Assembly: GCA_016716065.1 (NCBI GenBank)
Contig: JADJXA010000001.1
Coordinates: 806,001 to 870,000, forward strand
Length of the DNA stretch: 64,000 nucleotides
Reading direction: 5' to 3'
From: Candidatus Leptovillus gracilis
Lineage (GTDB): Bacteria; Chloroflexota; Anaerolineae; Promineifilales; Promineifilaceae
The position numbers and the translations under genes were made by a program. Positions within the stretch are counted from its first letter, which is position 1; each line of letters starts with the position of its first letter. This document shows, piece by piece, positions 43,573 to 51,545 of the stretch. The notes beneath the pieces are model-generated. The model was not told the origin of the DNA and searched no databases. It worked only from the letters and a program-made list of their open reading frames with translations.

Positions 43573-44880
43573 ATGAATTCTCCGTTTTTATCGAATATGA
43601 GCCATGCGTTTGGTTTTTTTATACTGTTGGCTGTTTTGGGATTGCTGACGGGGTGTCGGGAAACGGCCGTTTCCCAGCCTACCACCAACGAGATAACGCT
43701 TGAAGCGTTGTTAGACGATGCAGCCAACCAGCCAGTCGCCAAAGAGCTGCGCGAGGAAGATTTACCCGGTCGTCTGGCAGAATCGGGAGCGAACGAGGAC
43801 GATTTGGAAAATCGTCCTACAGAGGCGGTGCGGCTGCCCGTCATCCCGACGCCGACGCCGACGCCAGCGCCCATTCGCGCCATCGGCGTCAATTACGCCC
43901 ATGTTTCTGCCAGTCGCAGCGAGGTCCCCGCCCTGCAAGCCTACGCCGCGGCCGTTGGCGTCAACATGGTCGGGCTGAACGCCGGGCGGCCCGATTGGGC
44001 CTACTTCCGCTGGCAAGAACATCCAGAATACTGGTCCAGCGCCGTGCGCAGCAGCAGCATTGATTTCCTGGCCGAGGACACCCTGAATTTCCGCACCGGA
44101 GGTCTAGCCAACGTCCACATCAACGCTATGATAGACATCTACGCACCCAACTACATCGCCGCCCACCCGGAAACGGCGGCCATCAGCTATTGGGGCGAAG
44201 CCAGCCCGCTGCTGGTCAGCACGGCCGCTCTCGCGTCTGGCCCCTTCCACGATTTGGTCCTGGAAATGATCGCCGCCATAGCCGCCAACTACCCGGTGGA
44301 CTCCATCTCCATCACCGAACTCTCTTACCGCATTTACGGCTACGGGCCGGATGATCTGGCGCTCTACCGCGCCCATACCGGCCGCGACGATTGGCCGCGC
44401 AGCCGAAACGGCGTCATCCTGTTCGAGCATCCTTCGATTGGCGAATGGCGCTCGGCGGCGCTGGCCGGTTTTCTGGCCAAGGCGGCGGCCATTGCCCAGG
44501 CCCACGGCAAAGAACTGTTCTTCGACGTTGAAGTGAGTTGGGGCGATCTGGCGAATGAGGGGGGTGAGTACGGCCACGATTATGCCACGCTGCTAACGGC
44601 CGTTAACCGCATCATCGTCTGGGGCTACACCGATCTGGCCGGGTATCCGCCCGCATACGCCGGGGAGATTGCCACCTACCTGGCAGAACGTTACCAGCCA
44701 GAGCAGATCATCCTATCGGTAGGGTTATGGGGGCCAAATGGCACGGTGATGGCAGCAGAGGAGATGGCAACGGCCGTTGCCGCCATCCAAACCAGCGCCA
44801 TCCCCCACGTCTGGATCACCCCCACCTCCCTGCTGACCGCTGACCATTGGGAAAAGTTGCTTCCTGCGGCGCACGATTAA
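43573..44880 (+). CDS. Lipoprotein with TIM-barrel glycosidase-like domain (PgaB C-domain-like)
   Basis: 435 residues. Residues 12-28 (GFFILLAVLGLLTGC) are a lipoprotein signal with Cys28 as the lipidated residue. An acidic, Pro/Thr-rich linker (IPTPTPTPAPI) leads to a (beta/alpha)8-type domain: IGVNYAHVSASRSEVPALQA, GLNAGRPDWAYFRW, FHDLVLEMIAAIAANYPVDS, ELFFDVEVSWGD, IIVWGYTDLAGYPPAYAGEI and IILSVGLWG. This resembles the glycosidase half of PgaB, which cuts partly deacetylated PNAG, or other putative glycosidases. No CE4 deacetylase domain is present; the PIG-L gene upstream could supply that step. The start could also be 43597. Confidence 0.7.
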   Translation: MNSPFLSNMSHAFGFFILLAVLGLLTGCRETAVSQPTTNEITLEALLDDAANQPVAKELREEDLPGRLAESGANEDDLENRPTEAVRLPVIPTPTPTPAPIRAIGVNYAHVSASRSEVPALQAYAAAVGVNMVGLNAGRPDWAYFRWQEHPEYWSSAVRSSSIDFLAEDTLNFRTGGLANVHINAMIDIYAPNYIAAHPETAAISYWGEASPLLVSTAALASGPFHDLVLEMIAAIAANYPVDSISITELSYRIYGYGPDDLALYRAHTGRDDWPRSRNGVILFEHPSIGEWRSAALAGFLAKAAAIAQAHGKELFFDVEVSWGDLANEGGEYGHDYATLLTAVNRIIVWGYTDLAGYPPAYAGEIATYLAERYQPEQIILSVGLWGPNGTVMAAEEMATAVAAIQTSAIPHVWITPTSLLTADHWEKLLPAAHD

Positions 44881-44928
44881 GTTTGCACCCTTTTGCCCAC
44901 TTTCTTGTTACCTATGTAGGAGAACGTT

Positions 44929-45471
44929 ATGCATGACTTAAGCGACGCGGAATTAGTGGAACGCGCCCAATATGGCGACCTGGAGGCCGTTGGTCTGTTG
45001 TATGACCGGCATCGCACGCCTATTTTTCGGTATGTGCGCGCCCGCATCTACGACACTCACCTGGCCCAAGACCTGACGGGCGAGGTCTTTTTGCAGATGG
45101 TGGCCCACCTGGAAGATTACCAGATAACGGCCGTACCCTTTTCCGCCTGGCTGTACCGCATCGCCCACAACCACATCGTCAACTACATCGGCCGCAAGGA
45201 AAACCAATACCAGCACGTATCGTTGTTTGAGGCGGGCAACCTCAATCAAAGAGAGGCAAACCCGGCGCGCCTGGTAGAACGGCAGTTGACCCTGGAAGCG
45301 GTGCAGCAGGCGTTGGAGCGCATTGACGAAACACAGCGCGAGATCATCATCTTGCGCTTCTGGCTCGGCTACTCCCTCAAGGAAGTAGCCACCATGCTCG
45401 ATAAAACGGTAGCGGCCGTGAAATCGCACCAACATCGCGGCTTACTCGCCCTGGAAATGGTAATGAAATGA
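44929..45471 (+). CDS. ECF-type RNA polymerase sigma-70 factor (second)
   Basis: 180 residues. Region 2: LVERAQYGDLEAVGLLYDRH, IFRYVRARIYDTHLAQDLTG followed by EVFLQMVAHLEDYQ, and FSAWLYRIAHNHIVNYIGR. Region 4: LERIDETQREIIILRFWLGY and SLKEVATMLDKTVAAVKSHQ. A clear ECF factor of a different subgroup from that at 33320. The start has AGGAG 8 nt upstream. Its stop overlaps the start of the FecR-domain gene, which is probably its membrane-bound regulator. No box like P1-P3 lies in front of it. Confidence 0.93.
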   Translation: MHDLSDAELVERAQYGDLEAVGLLYDRHRTPIFRYVRARIYDTHLAQDLTGEVFLQMVAHLEDYQITAVPFSAWLYRIAHNHIVNYIGRKENQYQHVSLFEAGNLNQREANPARLVERQLTLEAVQQALERIDETQREIIILRFWLGYSLKEVATMLDKTVAAVKSHQHRGLLALEMVMK

Positions 45472-47924
45472 TGAGTGAAAACGGAACAACACACAAAATG
45501 GATGCCGAAGAGGTATTACAGCAAAAGTTAACGCAGCTAGAGTTAGGCTACCCGCTGGACGAGACGCTGGCGGATGCGCCGGAGCAAGAAGCGCGGCTGT
45601 TGCAGTTGGCAGTGGCGCTGCAAGCGACCCCCTTCCCGGCCGAAGACGAAGCGATGGCCGCGGAGCAGCGCGCCCGGCTGCTGCGGGTAACCAAAGGGTT
45701 GGCCCTGAAACCAATACCCGTCGCTGAGCCAACCGCAGCAACTCCGGCGGCCGGCGCGGCCTTTGTCCTCTTGCTGGATCGGCTGCGCGCCGGGATGGAC
45801 GGGCTGCTCCAGCGGCGCGAATTGGCGGTTGGACTGTCGGCGGCGCTGGTCGTCGTGGTGGCAATCCTGGCTGTGGGCCTGTTCCGCTGGCAAGATAGCC
45901 GTCAGGCGGGCATGGCTGCCCAGGATGAGTCGTCGGCGCTGGTAGATGCAGGCCCAGAAAGAGATAGTGCGCCCAGCGTTGGCCCGGAAGCGGGCGAGAC
46001 AGCCACAGGGGAGGAAACGGCCGCAGCCAACCCCACCGCCGATGAACCCATCGCTGCCCTCCCAGACGCCACCGCCGGGCACAGCATCTTCCTGCCGGTG
46101 ACGACCAATCCACTGGTGACAAATGCGCAAACGGCCGTTCTGGAAACCATCCACGGCCTCGTCGAGCGGCAAAACGAGGATGGCAGTTGGACGGTCGTGC
46201 CGCGCCTCAGTTCGCTGACCGCCGGGCAGCGCATCCGCACCGGCTCACTTTCCCAGGCCAGCCTCACCTTTTACGACGGCAGCCAGGCCACCCTCAGCGC
46301 CAACAGCGAGCTGACCATCGAGCAGTTAAATGCCCTGCGCGCCGAAGAAGGGCTGCGGACCATCGTTCTGACCCAACACCTCGGCGAAAGTGACCACTAT
46401 GTGCAGTTCCGCAGCGATGGCGGCTCCCGCTACGAGGTGAACACCCCGGCCGGCTCCGGCATCGCCCGCGGCACCCAATTCCGCGTCCTGGTAACGCCTG
46501 AGCTGCAAGCCCAATTCGCCGTCAGCGAAGGCAAAGTGGACGTGACCGGTTTGAATCAGACAGTCTCTGTGGTGGCCGGGCAGACAACGGCCGTTCTCGC
46601 CGGCAGCCCGCCCCAACCGCCTGCCTTCCGCATTTATGGTGAAGGCGAAGTCAGCCAGATTGGCCCGGTCTGGACTATCGCCGGGCAGACCTTCGAGACC
46701 AACGACCGCACCCGCATCATTGGCGCCCCCCAGGTGGGCGACCTGGTGCGCGTCGAAGGGCGGCTGTTAGACGACGGCCGTCGTCTGGCCGACCGCATCA
46801 CCCTGCTGCGGCGCGCCGTTGCCAACCGCTTCACGCTCAGCGGCGCCGTCGAGTCTATCGCCGCAACCGTCTGGGCGGTGGCCGGGCAGACCATCCTGGT
46901 AGACGCCAATACGCGCCTGGACGACGACATCGTCATCGGTAACCGGGTGCGGGTGCAAGGCGTCATTTTGGCCGGGGGCACGCTGCGCGCCGAACGCATC
47001 GAACGATTGGATGACCTGGGACACCCCTTCCGCTTCACCGGTCTGGTAGAGATGATCGGCCGGGACGCCTGGACTATTTCTGGGGTGACCATTGCCGTTA
47101 ACGCGGCAACGGCCGTTGACAATGGCCTGGTAATCGGCGATCTGGTAGAGGTGCGCGGCCGGATTCTGGACGACGGGACCTGGCTGGCGCGCCGCATCAC
47201 GCGGGCCAGCGATGACCTGCCGGAGTTTTCCTTCAGCGGCCGGGTGCAGGCTATAGACCCCTGGCAGGTAGCCGGCGTCACCTTTGAGACGCGGGAATGG
47301 ACGGCCGTTGATCCCAGCATCAGCATCGGCGACCGGGTGCGGGTACACGGCGTCATCCTGGCCGACGGAACCTGGGTGGCTTCCAGCATCCAGCGCCTCG
47401 GCGGTGATGATGATGACGACGATTACGACAGCATCATCCTGGTCGGCATCGTCAGCAGCATCAACCCCTGGGTGGTCAATGGTCTGCAACTGTTTCTCAC
47501 TGATAGTTCGCGCATCCTGGGCGACATTCGCGTCGGCGACCTGGTGCTGGTGCGCCTGCGGCTGGCAGCCGATGGCACGTGGCAGGTGGTGAGCATACGG
47601 CCGTTCACGCCGCGCTTTGGCCTGGGCTGCCTGGTCATCAACACCATCGTCCTGGGCGTGCAGCCCAACCAGCTTACCCTGCAACACTGGCCCACCCTCA
47701 GCCTGGACGACGACGATTTCGACGATCTGGGTGATATCGCCTTGAACAGCGTCATCACCTTGCCGCTCTGTTTCAGCTTTGACGGCGTCATTGTCATCAT
47801 CGCTCCCATCATTATCATCTACCCACCGATCGTCATTATTATGCCGCCTGCGCCACCGCAGCCGCCACAACCGCCGCCCAGAGGCAACAACAACGGCAAC
47901 AACAACCGCAACAACAATGGCTAG
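45468..47924 (+). CDS. FecR-domain transmembrane protein with DUF5666 repeats (probable sigma regulator)
   Basis: 818 residues. Cytoplasmic N-terminus (~1-120), one membrane helix (LAVGLSAALVVVVAILAVGL), then a FecR domain (RIRTGSLSQASLTFYDGSQA and VNTPAGSGIARGTQFRVLV). After this come five or six ~65-residue DUF5666-like beta repeats with the pattern 'G.V..I....W.V.G.......T..D..I..GD.VRV.G.I..DGT..A..I'. The end is hydrophobic/Pro-rich then Asn/Gly-rich (RGNNNGNNNRNNNG). Start overlaps the sigma gene stop. By analogy to FecR it may transmit an outside signal to the ECF factor. The long repeat part could bind surface polymers. Confidence 0.82.
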   Translation: MMSENGTTHKMDAEEVLQQKLTQLELGYPLDETLADAPEQEARLLQLAVALQATPFPAEDEAMAAEQRARLLRVTKGLALKPIPVAEPTAATPAAGAAFVLLLDRLRAGMDGLLQRRELAVGLSAALVVVVAILAVGLFRWQDSRQAGMAAQDESSALVDAGPERDSAPSVGPEAGETATGEETAAANPTADEPIAALPDATAGHSIFLPVTTNPLVTNAQTAVLETIHGLVERQNEDGSWTVVPRLSSLTAGQRIRTGSLSQASLTFYDGSQATLSANSELTIEQLNALRAEEGLRTIVLTQHLGESDHYVQFRSDGGSRYEVNTPAGSGIARGTQFRVLVTPELQAQFAVSEGKVDVTGLNQTVSVVAGQTTAVLAGSPPQPPAFRIYGEGEVSQIGPVWTIAGQTFETNDRTRIIGAPQVGDLVRVEGRLLDDGRRLADRITLLRRAVANRFTLSGAVESIAATVWAVAGQTILVDANTRLDDDIVIGNRVRVQGVILAGGTLRAERIERLDDLGHPFRFTGLVEMIGRDAWTISGVTIAVNAATAVDNGLVIGDLVEVRGRILDDGTWLARRITRASDDLPEFSFSGRVQAIDPWQVAGVTFETREWTAVDPSISIGDRVRVHGVILADGTWVASSIQRLGGDDDDDDYDSIILVGIVSSINPWVVNGLQLFLTDSSRILGDIRVGDLVLVRLRLAADGTWQVVSIRPFTPRFGLGCLVINTIVLGVQPNQLTLQHWPTLSLDDDDFDDLGDIALNSVITLPLCFSFDGVIVIIAPIIIIYPPIVIIMPPAPPQPPQPPPRGNNNGNNNRNNNG

Positions 47925-47931
47925 ATGGGCT

Positions 47932-47964
47932 AGATTGGACCAATCTTGAAGATTGGTCCAATCT
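47932..47964. repeat. 33-bp palindrome (AGATTGGACCAATCT twice)
   Basis: AGATTGGACCAATCT-TGA-AGATTGGTCCAATCT is a perfect 15-bp inverted repeat; each arm is itself palindromic. It follows the FecR gene stop by 7 bp and may act as a terminator, though no T-run follows. It is of a type of dispersed palindrome common in environmental bacteria. Confidence 0.7.
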
Positions 47965-47980
47965 ACTTTCATACCCAACC

Positions 47981-50341
47981 ATGACAAACCTGACCACCTG
48001 GATAACTCACAAAGAACGCGAGAGCGCAGCAGTAAAGCAAACGGCCGTTCTCCCCTGGTCTGCTCGTTTGCTCGTGGCGCTCATTGCCGGAGACGTCCTC
48101 TTTCTGCTGGCCCATTTCTTACTCGTCTTCACGCCCCTGTTGACCAGCGGCAGCTTTTATCTGGACGTGGATGGCGGTTATCCCGAATGGGTTCAATACC
48201 TGAAATTCGGCAGCCTGGCGGCGCTGATGGCGCTGCTGTTCCGGCGGCAGCGCGCGCCGTTGTATCTTTTTTGGCTGGCGCTGTTTGCCTATCTGCTGCT
48301 GGATGACGCCCTGCGTTTGCATGAAGTAGCGGGCTTGTGGCTGGCGGAAACGGCCGTTTTGCCCCCCCTCCTCACATTACGTCCCCAAGACCTGGGCGAA
48401 TTGGGTTTCTCCGCCGTGATAGGTCTGGCTTTGCTCACGGCGCTCGTGCTGACCTACCAGTTCAGCCGTCCTCAGGCGCGGCGCTTTTCCCAGGGGCTGC
48501 TGCTGGCGCTGGCGGCGCTGGCCTTTTTTGGCGTCGCCGCCGATATGGTGCAGGTGATGGTTTTACCCTGGCTGCGGCCATACCCCTTCCTGCGCGAACT
48601 GTTTGTGGCCGTCGAAGAGGGCGGGGAAATGATGACGGTGAGCGTCATGGTCTGGCTGGCTTACCGGCGGGCAGAGCGGATACATGGCTGGACGGCCGTT
48701 CAGATCAGCGCCTGGGTGCGGGAAACGGCCGTGGCGCTGGGGTTGTTGGGGGTGGTAACGGCCGTTTTCGCCCTGATTCAATGGGGCACGCCCGCTCTGG
48801 TAGGCAACGATGGTTATTACCACGCCAAAATGGCCTACCTGCTGCGCCAGGGCGGCCTGGTCGCTGCCCAACCTCATCTGCCCCTGACCGTCCTCGGCGG
48901 CGACAACTTTTACAACCACCATATGCTCTATCACCTCTACCTGGCCCTCTTCGCCCAGACAGACCCGGCGCTGGACGGCGGCCTGGCGCTGACGCAGCAG
49001 GTAAAAGTCGCCACGACCCTGCTGGCCGCCCTACCCTTTATGGCCGTTTGGTGGCTGCTGCGCGGGCAAGGGGTGCGGCGGCCTATCTTGTGGACGTTGG
49101 GACTGTTTGCTCTGTCGGAGCCGTTCCTTTACCGCCTGAGTATGCCCCGCGCCCAGTCCGCCTCATTGTTGGTGTTGGTGTTGGGGCTGCATTGGCTGCT
49201 GCACGGCCGTTACCGCCGGCTGCTGCCGTTGGGCGTGGTCTACGTCTGGCTCTACGACGCCTTTCCGCTGCTGCTGGTGATGGCGGGCATCTATTTTACG
49301 GTCGTGTTCCTGACAGAGCGGCGGCTGGTCTGGCCGGCGCTGCTCTACCCGGCGGCGGGCATTGCCCTGGGCCTCATCGTCAACCCCTATTTCCCGCAAA
49401 ACATCACCTTCATCGGCCACCATTTGCTGGCTAAATTGGGTGGCAGCGGGGCTGTCCGGGTGGGCATTGAATGGTATCCATATGACACCGGGGCGCTGCT
49501 GCAAAACTCTGGTCTGGCGCTGGCGCTCTGGCTGGGGACACTGCTGTGGTGGATGATATTCCGTAAGCCGTATTCCGTGTTCCGTAGGTCGTCGTTGGCA
49601 GACACGGACAACGACTCACGGACAACGACTCACGGCTTACGGCTTACGGCTCACGGCTCACGCAACCTGCTCACCCTATTTCTCCTCACGGCCGTTTTCG
49701 CCCTCATGCTCTTCCGCGCCCGCCGTTTCATCGAATACTTCCCCGCTTTTGCCCTCATCTTCGCGGCGCTGAGCTTGGGAATGGGACACGGATCCACACA
49801 GACCTGGGGTGAGCCTGGTCGAGCCATGAACACGGAATACAATCCGCGTTTATCTGCGTTCATCCGCGTCCTATTAAAACCGATTTTGGTGGTCTGTCTG
49901 GTTTTGCTGGTTTTGCTCAATGTGCGGGCAGCGCGAACGGCCGTTGCCGATTCTTACCCCGCCGATCAATACACCTCGGCTGCCCTCTGGCTGCGCGCCT
50001 ACAGCGAACCGGGCAGTATGATCTGGCATACCGATTGGGACGATTTTCCCCGCCTCTTCTTCTACAACAGCGACGCCCGCTACACGGTGGGGCTGGACCC
50101 CACCTTCATGGCGCGCCACGACCCCGTTTTGTTCGATGAATGGGTACAACTGACACGCGGCCAAGCGGCCCACCCCGGCGCAGCCATCGGCGAACGCTTC
50201 GCCGCCGCCTACGTCTTCTCCGACCTGGAACATGAGGCGTTCTTACAACAGGCAGCCGCCGACCCTGATTTGCGTGAGATTTATCGCGATCAGTACGCCG
50301 TCATTTTTGTGGTGGAAATGCCAGAGGGAGTTGAACGATGA
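47981..50341 (+). CDS. Polytopic membrane protein, GT-C-like glycosyltransferase (hypothetical)
   Basis: 786 residues with about sixteen hydrophobic helices. The first ~235 residues form a separate membrane block (FLLAHFLLVFTPLLTSGSFY, then FGSLAALMALLFRRQ). The rest looks like a GT-C transferase: an early luminal loop (GNDGYYHAKMAYLLRQGG, DNFYNHHMLYHLYLALF), more helices, then a soluble tail with SMIWHTDWDDFPRLFFYNSD. The specific family is not recognised. Heptads at 49558-49664 insert about 36 hydrophilic residues (KPYSVFRRSSLADTDNDS and on) into a loop, and 10-bp repeats at about 49785-49870 insert another, both in frame. ACGGCCGT codons are frequent. Confidence 0.6.
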   Translation: MTNLTTWITHKERESAAVKQTAVLPWSARLLVALIAGDVLFLLAHFLLVFTPLLTSGSFYLDVDGGYPEWVQYLKFGSLAALMALLFRRQRAPLYLFWLALFAYLLLDDALRLHEVAGLWLAETAVLPPLLTLRPQDLGELGFSAVIGLALLTALVLTYQFSRPQARRFSQGLLLALAALAFFGVAADMVQVMVLPWLRPYPFLRELFVAVEEGGEMMTVSVMVWLAYRRAERIHGWTAVQISAWVRETAVALGLLGVVTAVFALIQWGTPALVGNDGYYHAKMAYLLRQGGLVAAQPHLPLTVLGGDNFYNHHMLYHLYLALFAQTDPALDGGLALTQQVKVATTLLAALPFMAVWWLLRGQGVRRPILWTLGLFALSEPFLYRLSMPRAQSASLLVLVLGLHWLLHGRYRRLLPLGVVYVWLYDAFPLLLVMAGIYFTVVFLTERRLVWPALLYPAAGIALGLIVNPYFPQNITFIGHHLLAKLGGSGAVRVGIEWYPYDTGALLQNSGLALALWLGTLLWWMIFRKPYSVFRRSSLADTDNDSRTTTHGLRLTAHGSRNLLTLFLLTAVFALMLFRARRFIEYFPAFALIFAALSLGMGHGSTQTWGEPGRAMNTEYNPRLSAFIRVLLKPILVVCLVLLVLLNVRAARTAVADSYPADQYTSAALWLRAYSEPGSMIWHTDWDDFPRLFFYNSDARYTVGLDPTFMARHDPVLFDEWVQLTRGQAAHPGAAIGERFAAAYVFSDLEHEAFLQQAAADPDLREIYRDQYAVIFVVEMPEGVER
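49558..49664. repeat. In-frame heptad array inside the GT-C-like gene
   Basis: ATTCCGTAAGCCGTATTCCG, then two 14-bp ACTCACGGACAACG units, then CGGCTTA and CGGCTCA units. All are multiples of 7 and the reading frame stays open. Confidence 0.82.
49784..49870. repeat. In-frame 10-bp-period repeat (ATCCGCGTTT-type)
   Basis: ACACGGATCCACACAGACC and, further on, ATCCGCGTTTATCTGCGTTC then ATCCGCGTCC. The same class is at 11879-11910 and 26198-26245. Confidence 0.65.
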
Positions 50342-50385
50342 GAAAAACATCTGTGCTTTTCACGCCAGATTTCTGAGATGATCAG

Positions 50386-50488
50386 GTGGTATCTTCCCAG
50401 TAACTTGGGATGGCTCGGGTCGGTCTCCTGACTGTGCCACAACGGGCACGGTCAGGAGAGCCGCCTTTCGGGACTGAGAAGTTACCAC
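50386..50488 (-). ncRNA. Candidate structured RNA/DNA element, copy 2
   Basis: On the minus strand: GTGGTA-A-CTTC closing with GAAG-A-TACCAC; AGTCCCGAAAGGCGGCTCTC then CTGACC; an inner 15-bp hairpin TCTCCTGACCGTGCC/GGCACAGTCAGGAGA; and TCCCAAGTTACTGGGAAGAT. These blocks match copy 1 at 26552-26663. It lies 20 bp beyond the stop of the aldo/keto reductase gene on the same strand and could also serve as terminator there. Confidence 0.5.
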
Positions 50489-50508
50489 AAACCAGTTTCG
50501 CTGAGGGT

Positions 50509-51489
50509 TCAGGCGGGCCAGATTTTGCGCCCGCCGCCGGGCGGCACAATCGCGGCAATTTGCGCCAATTCGACGGCCGTTAGTGGCGGCAGCAGACCGG
50601 CCTGCACGTTGTCGCGCATCTGTTGGGTGTTTTTTGCGCCGGGAATAACGGTGGTCACGGCCGGGTGCGCCAGGGTGAATTGCAGCGCTAACTGCGCCAG
50701 AGTACGGCCGTTCGCCAACGGTTCCAGTTGGGCAACCTTCGCCAGATCATCCAGAAAAACAGCGTTTTCCTCCGGGGTTTCATGCCAACGGCGGCGGAAA
50801 TCCCCTTCCGGGAAGCGTGACTGCGCGTTGTACTTACCGGCCAGAATACCCATCGCCAGCGCGCCGCGCACGATCACACCGATGTTGTGCGCCTGACAGT
50901 AAGACAGAATATCCGCTTCCGCGGTGCGGTTGAGGATGCTGTAATCCACTTGCAGCACAGCGCAGCCGTCATCGGCGTTGAAGGCTTGCAGGTAACCAAA
51001 ATCGCTGGTGCTGACGCCATAGGCGCGCACTTTACCATCTCGCTGCAGCCGCTGAAAACCGGCCAAAAAGATTTCCATGTTCGGCTCGCGGAAGTCAATG
51101 TGGCTCTGGATGACATCCACGTAATCGGTTTGTAGGCGGCGCAGATTGCTCTCCACACCGGCGATCAGCTTTTCCACTGTGTCGTAGGCCGATTGGCGCG
51201 CTTCGCCGTCGAAGCCGCGCCAGCCGATTTTGGTGGCTACGATGAAGCTGTCGCGCCGCCCCTGCATCGCCTGACCCAGCAGTTCTTCGCTGTGGCCGCT
51301 GCCGTAAACGTCGGCTGTATCAAAGAAGGTGACGCCGCTGTCCAGGGCGAAGTCTATGGCGTCGAATATTTCCTGGTCGTCGGTCGCGCCCCACTGGTCA
51401 CCGCCGGCGGCCCACAGGCCCATGCCAATTTCGGTGACAGAGAGGCCGCTTTTGCCCAACGGCCGTTCCTGTAAAGATGGATTGTTCAT
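50509..51489 (-). CDS. Aldo/keto reductase
   Basis: 326 residues. NADPH-dependent reductase of carbonyl compounds. The catalytic tetrad is visible: Asp and Tyr in FFDTADVYGSGHSE, Lys in FIVATKIGW and His in DVIQSHIDF; TTVIPGAKNTQQMRDNV near the C-terminus binds the phosphate of NADPH. KSGLSVTEIGMGLWAAGG is the standard N-terminal block. The subfamily is that of YajO/AKR11-like enzymes and the substrate is not predictable. It appears to be a single-gene unit; the structured element at 50386-50488 follows its stop. Confidence 0.94.
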   Translation of the reverse strand: MNNPSLQERPLGKSGLSVTEIGMGLWAAGGDQWGATDDQEIFDAIDFALDSGVTFFDTADVYGSGHSEELLGQAMQGRRDSFIVATKIGWRGFDGEARQSAYDTVEKLIAGVESNLRRLQTDYVDVIQSHIDFREPNMEIFLAGFQRLQRDGKVRAYGVSTSDFGYLQAFNADDGCAVLQVDYSILNRTAEADILSYCQAHNIGVIVRGALAMGILAGKYNAQSRFPEGDFRRRWHETPEENAVFLDDLAKVAQLEPLANGRTLAQLALQFTLAHPAVTTVIPGAKNTQQMRDNVQAGLLPPLTAVELAQIAAIVPPGGGRKIWPA

Positions 51490-51545
51490 GTAATTATCTC
51501 CTCGATCACGCCCACCACGAAGCAGGCGTCAATCAGCATGATAGG

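Noticed and set aside
46767..47987. 406-residue minus-strand frame opposite the FecR gene
   Set aside because: Asp/Ala-rich antisense shadow with no recognisable domain.
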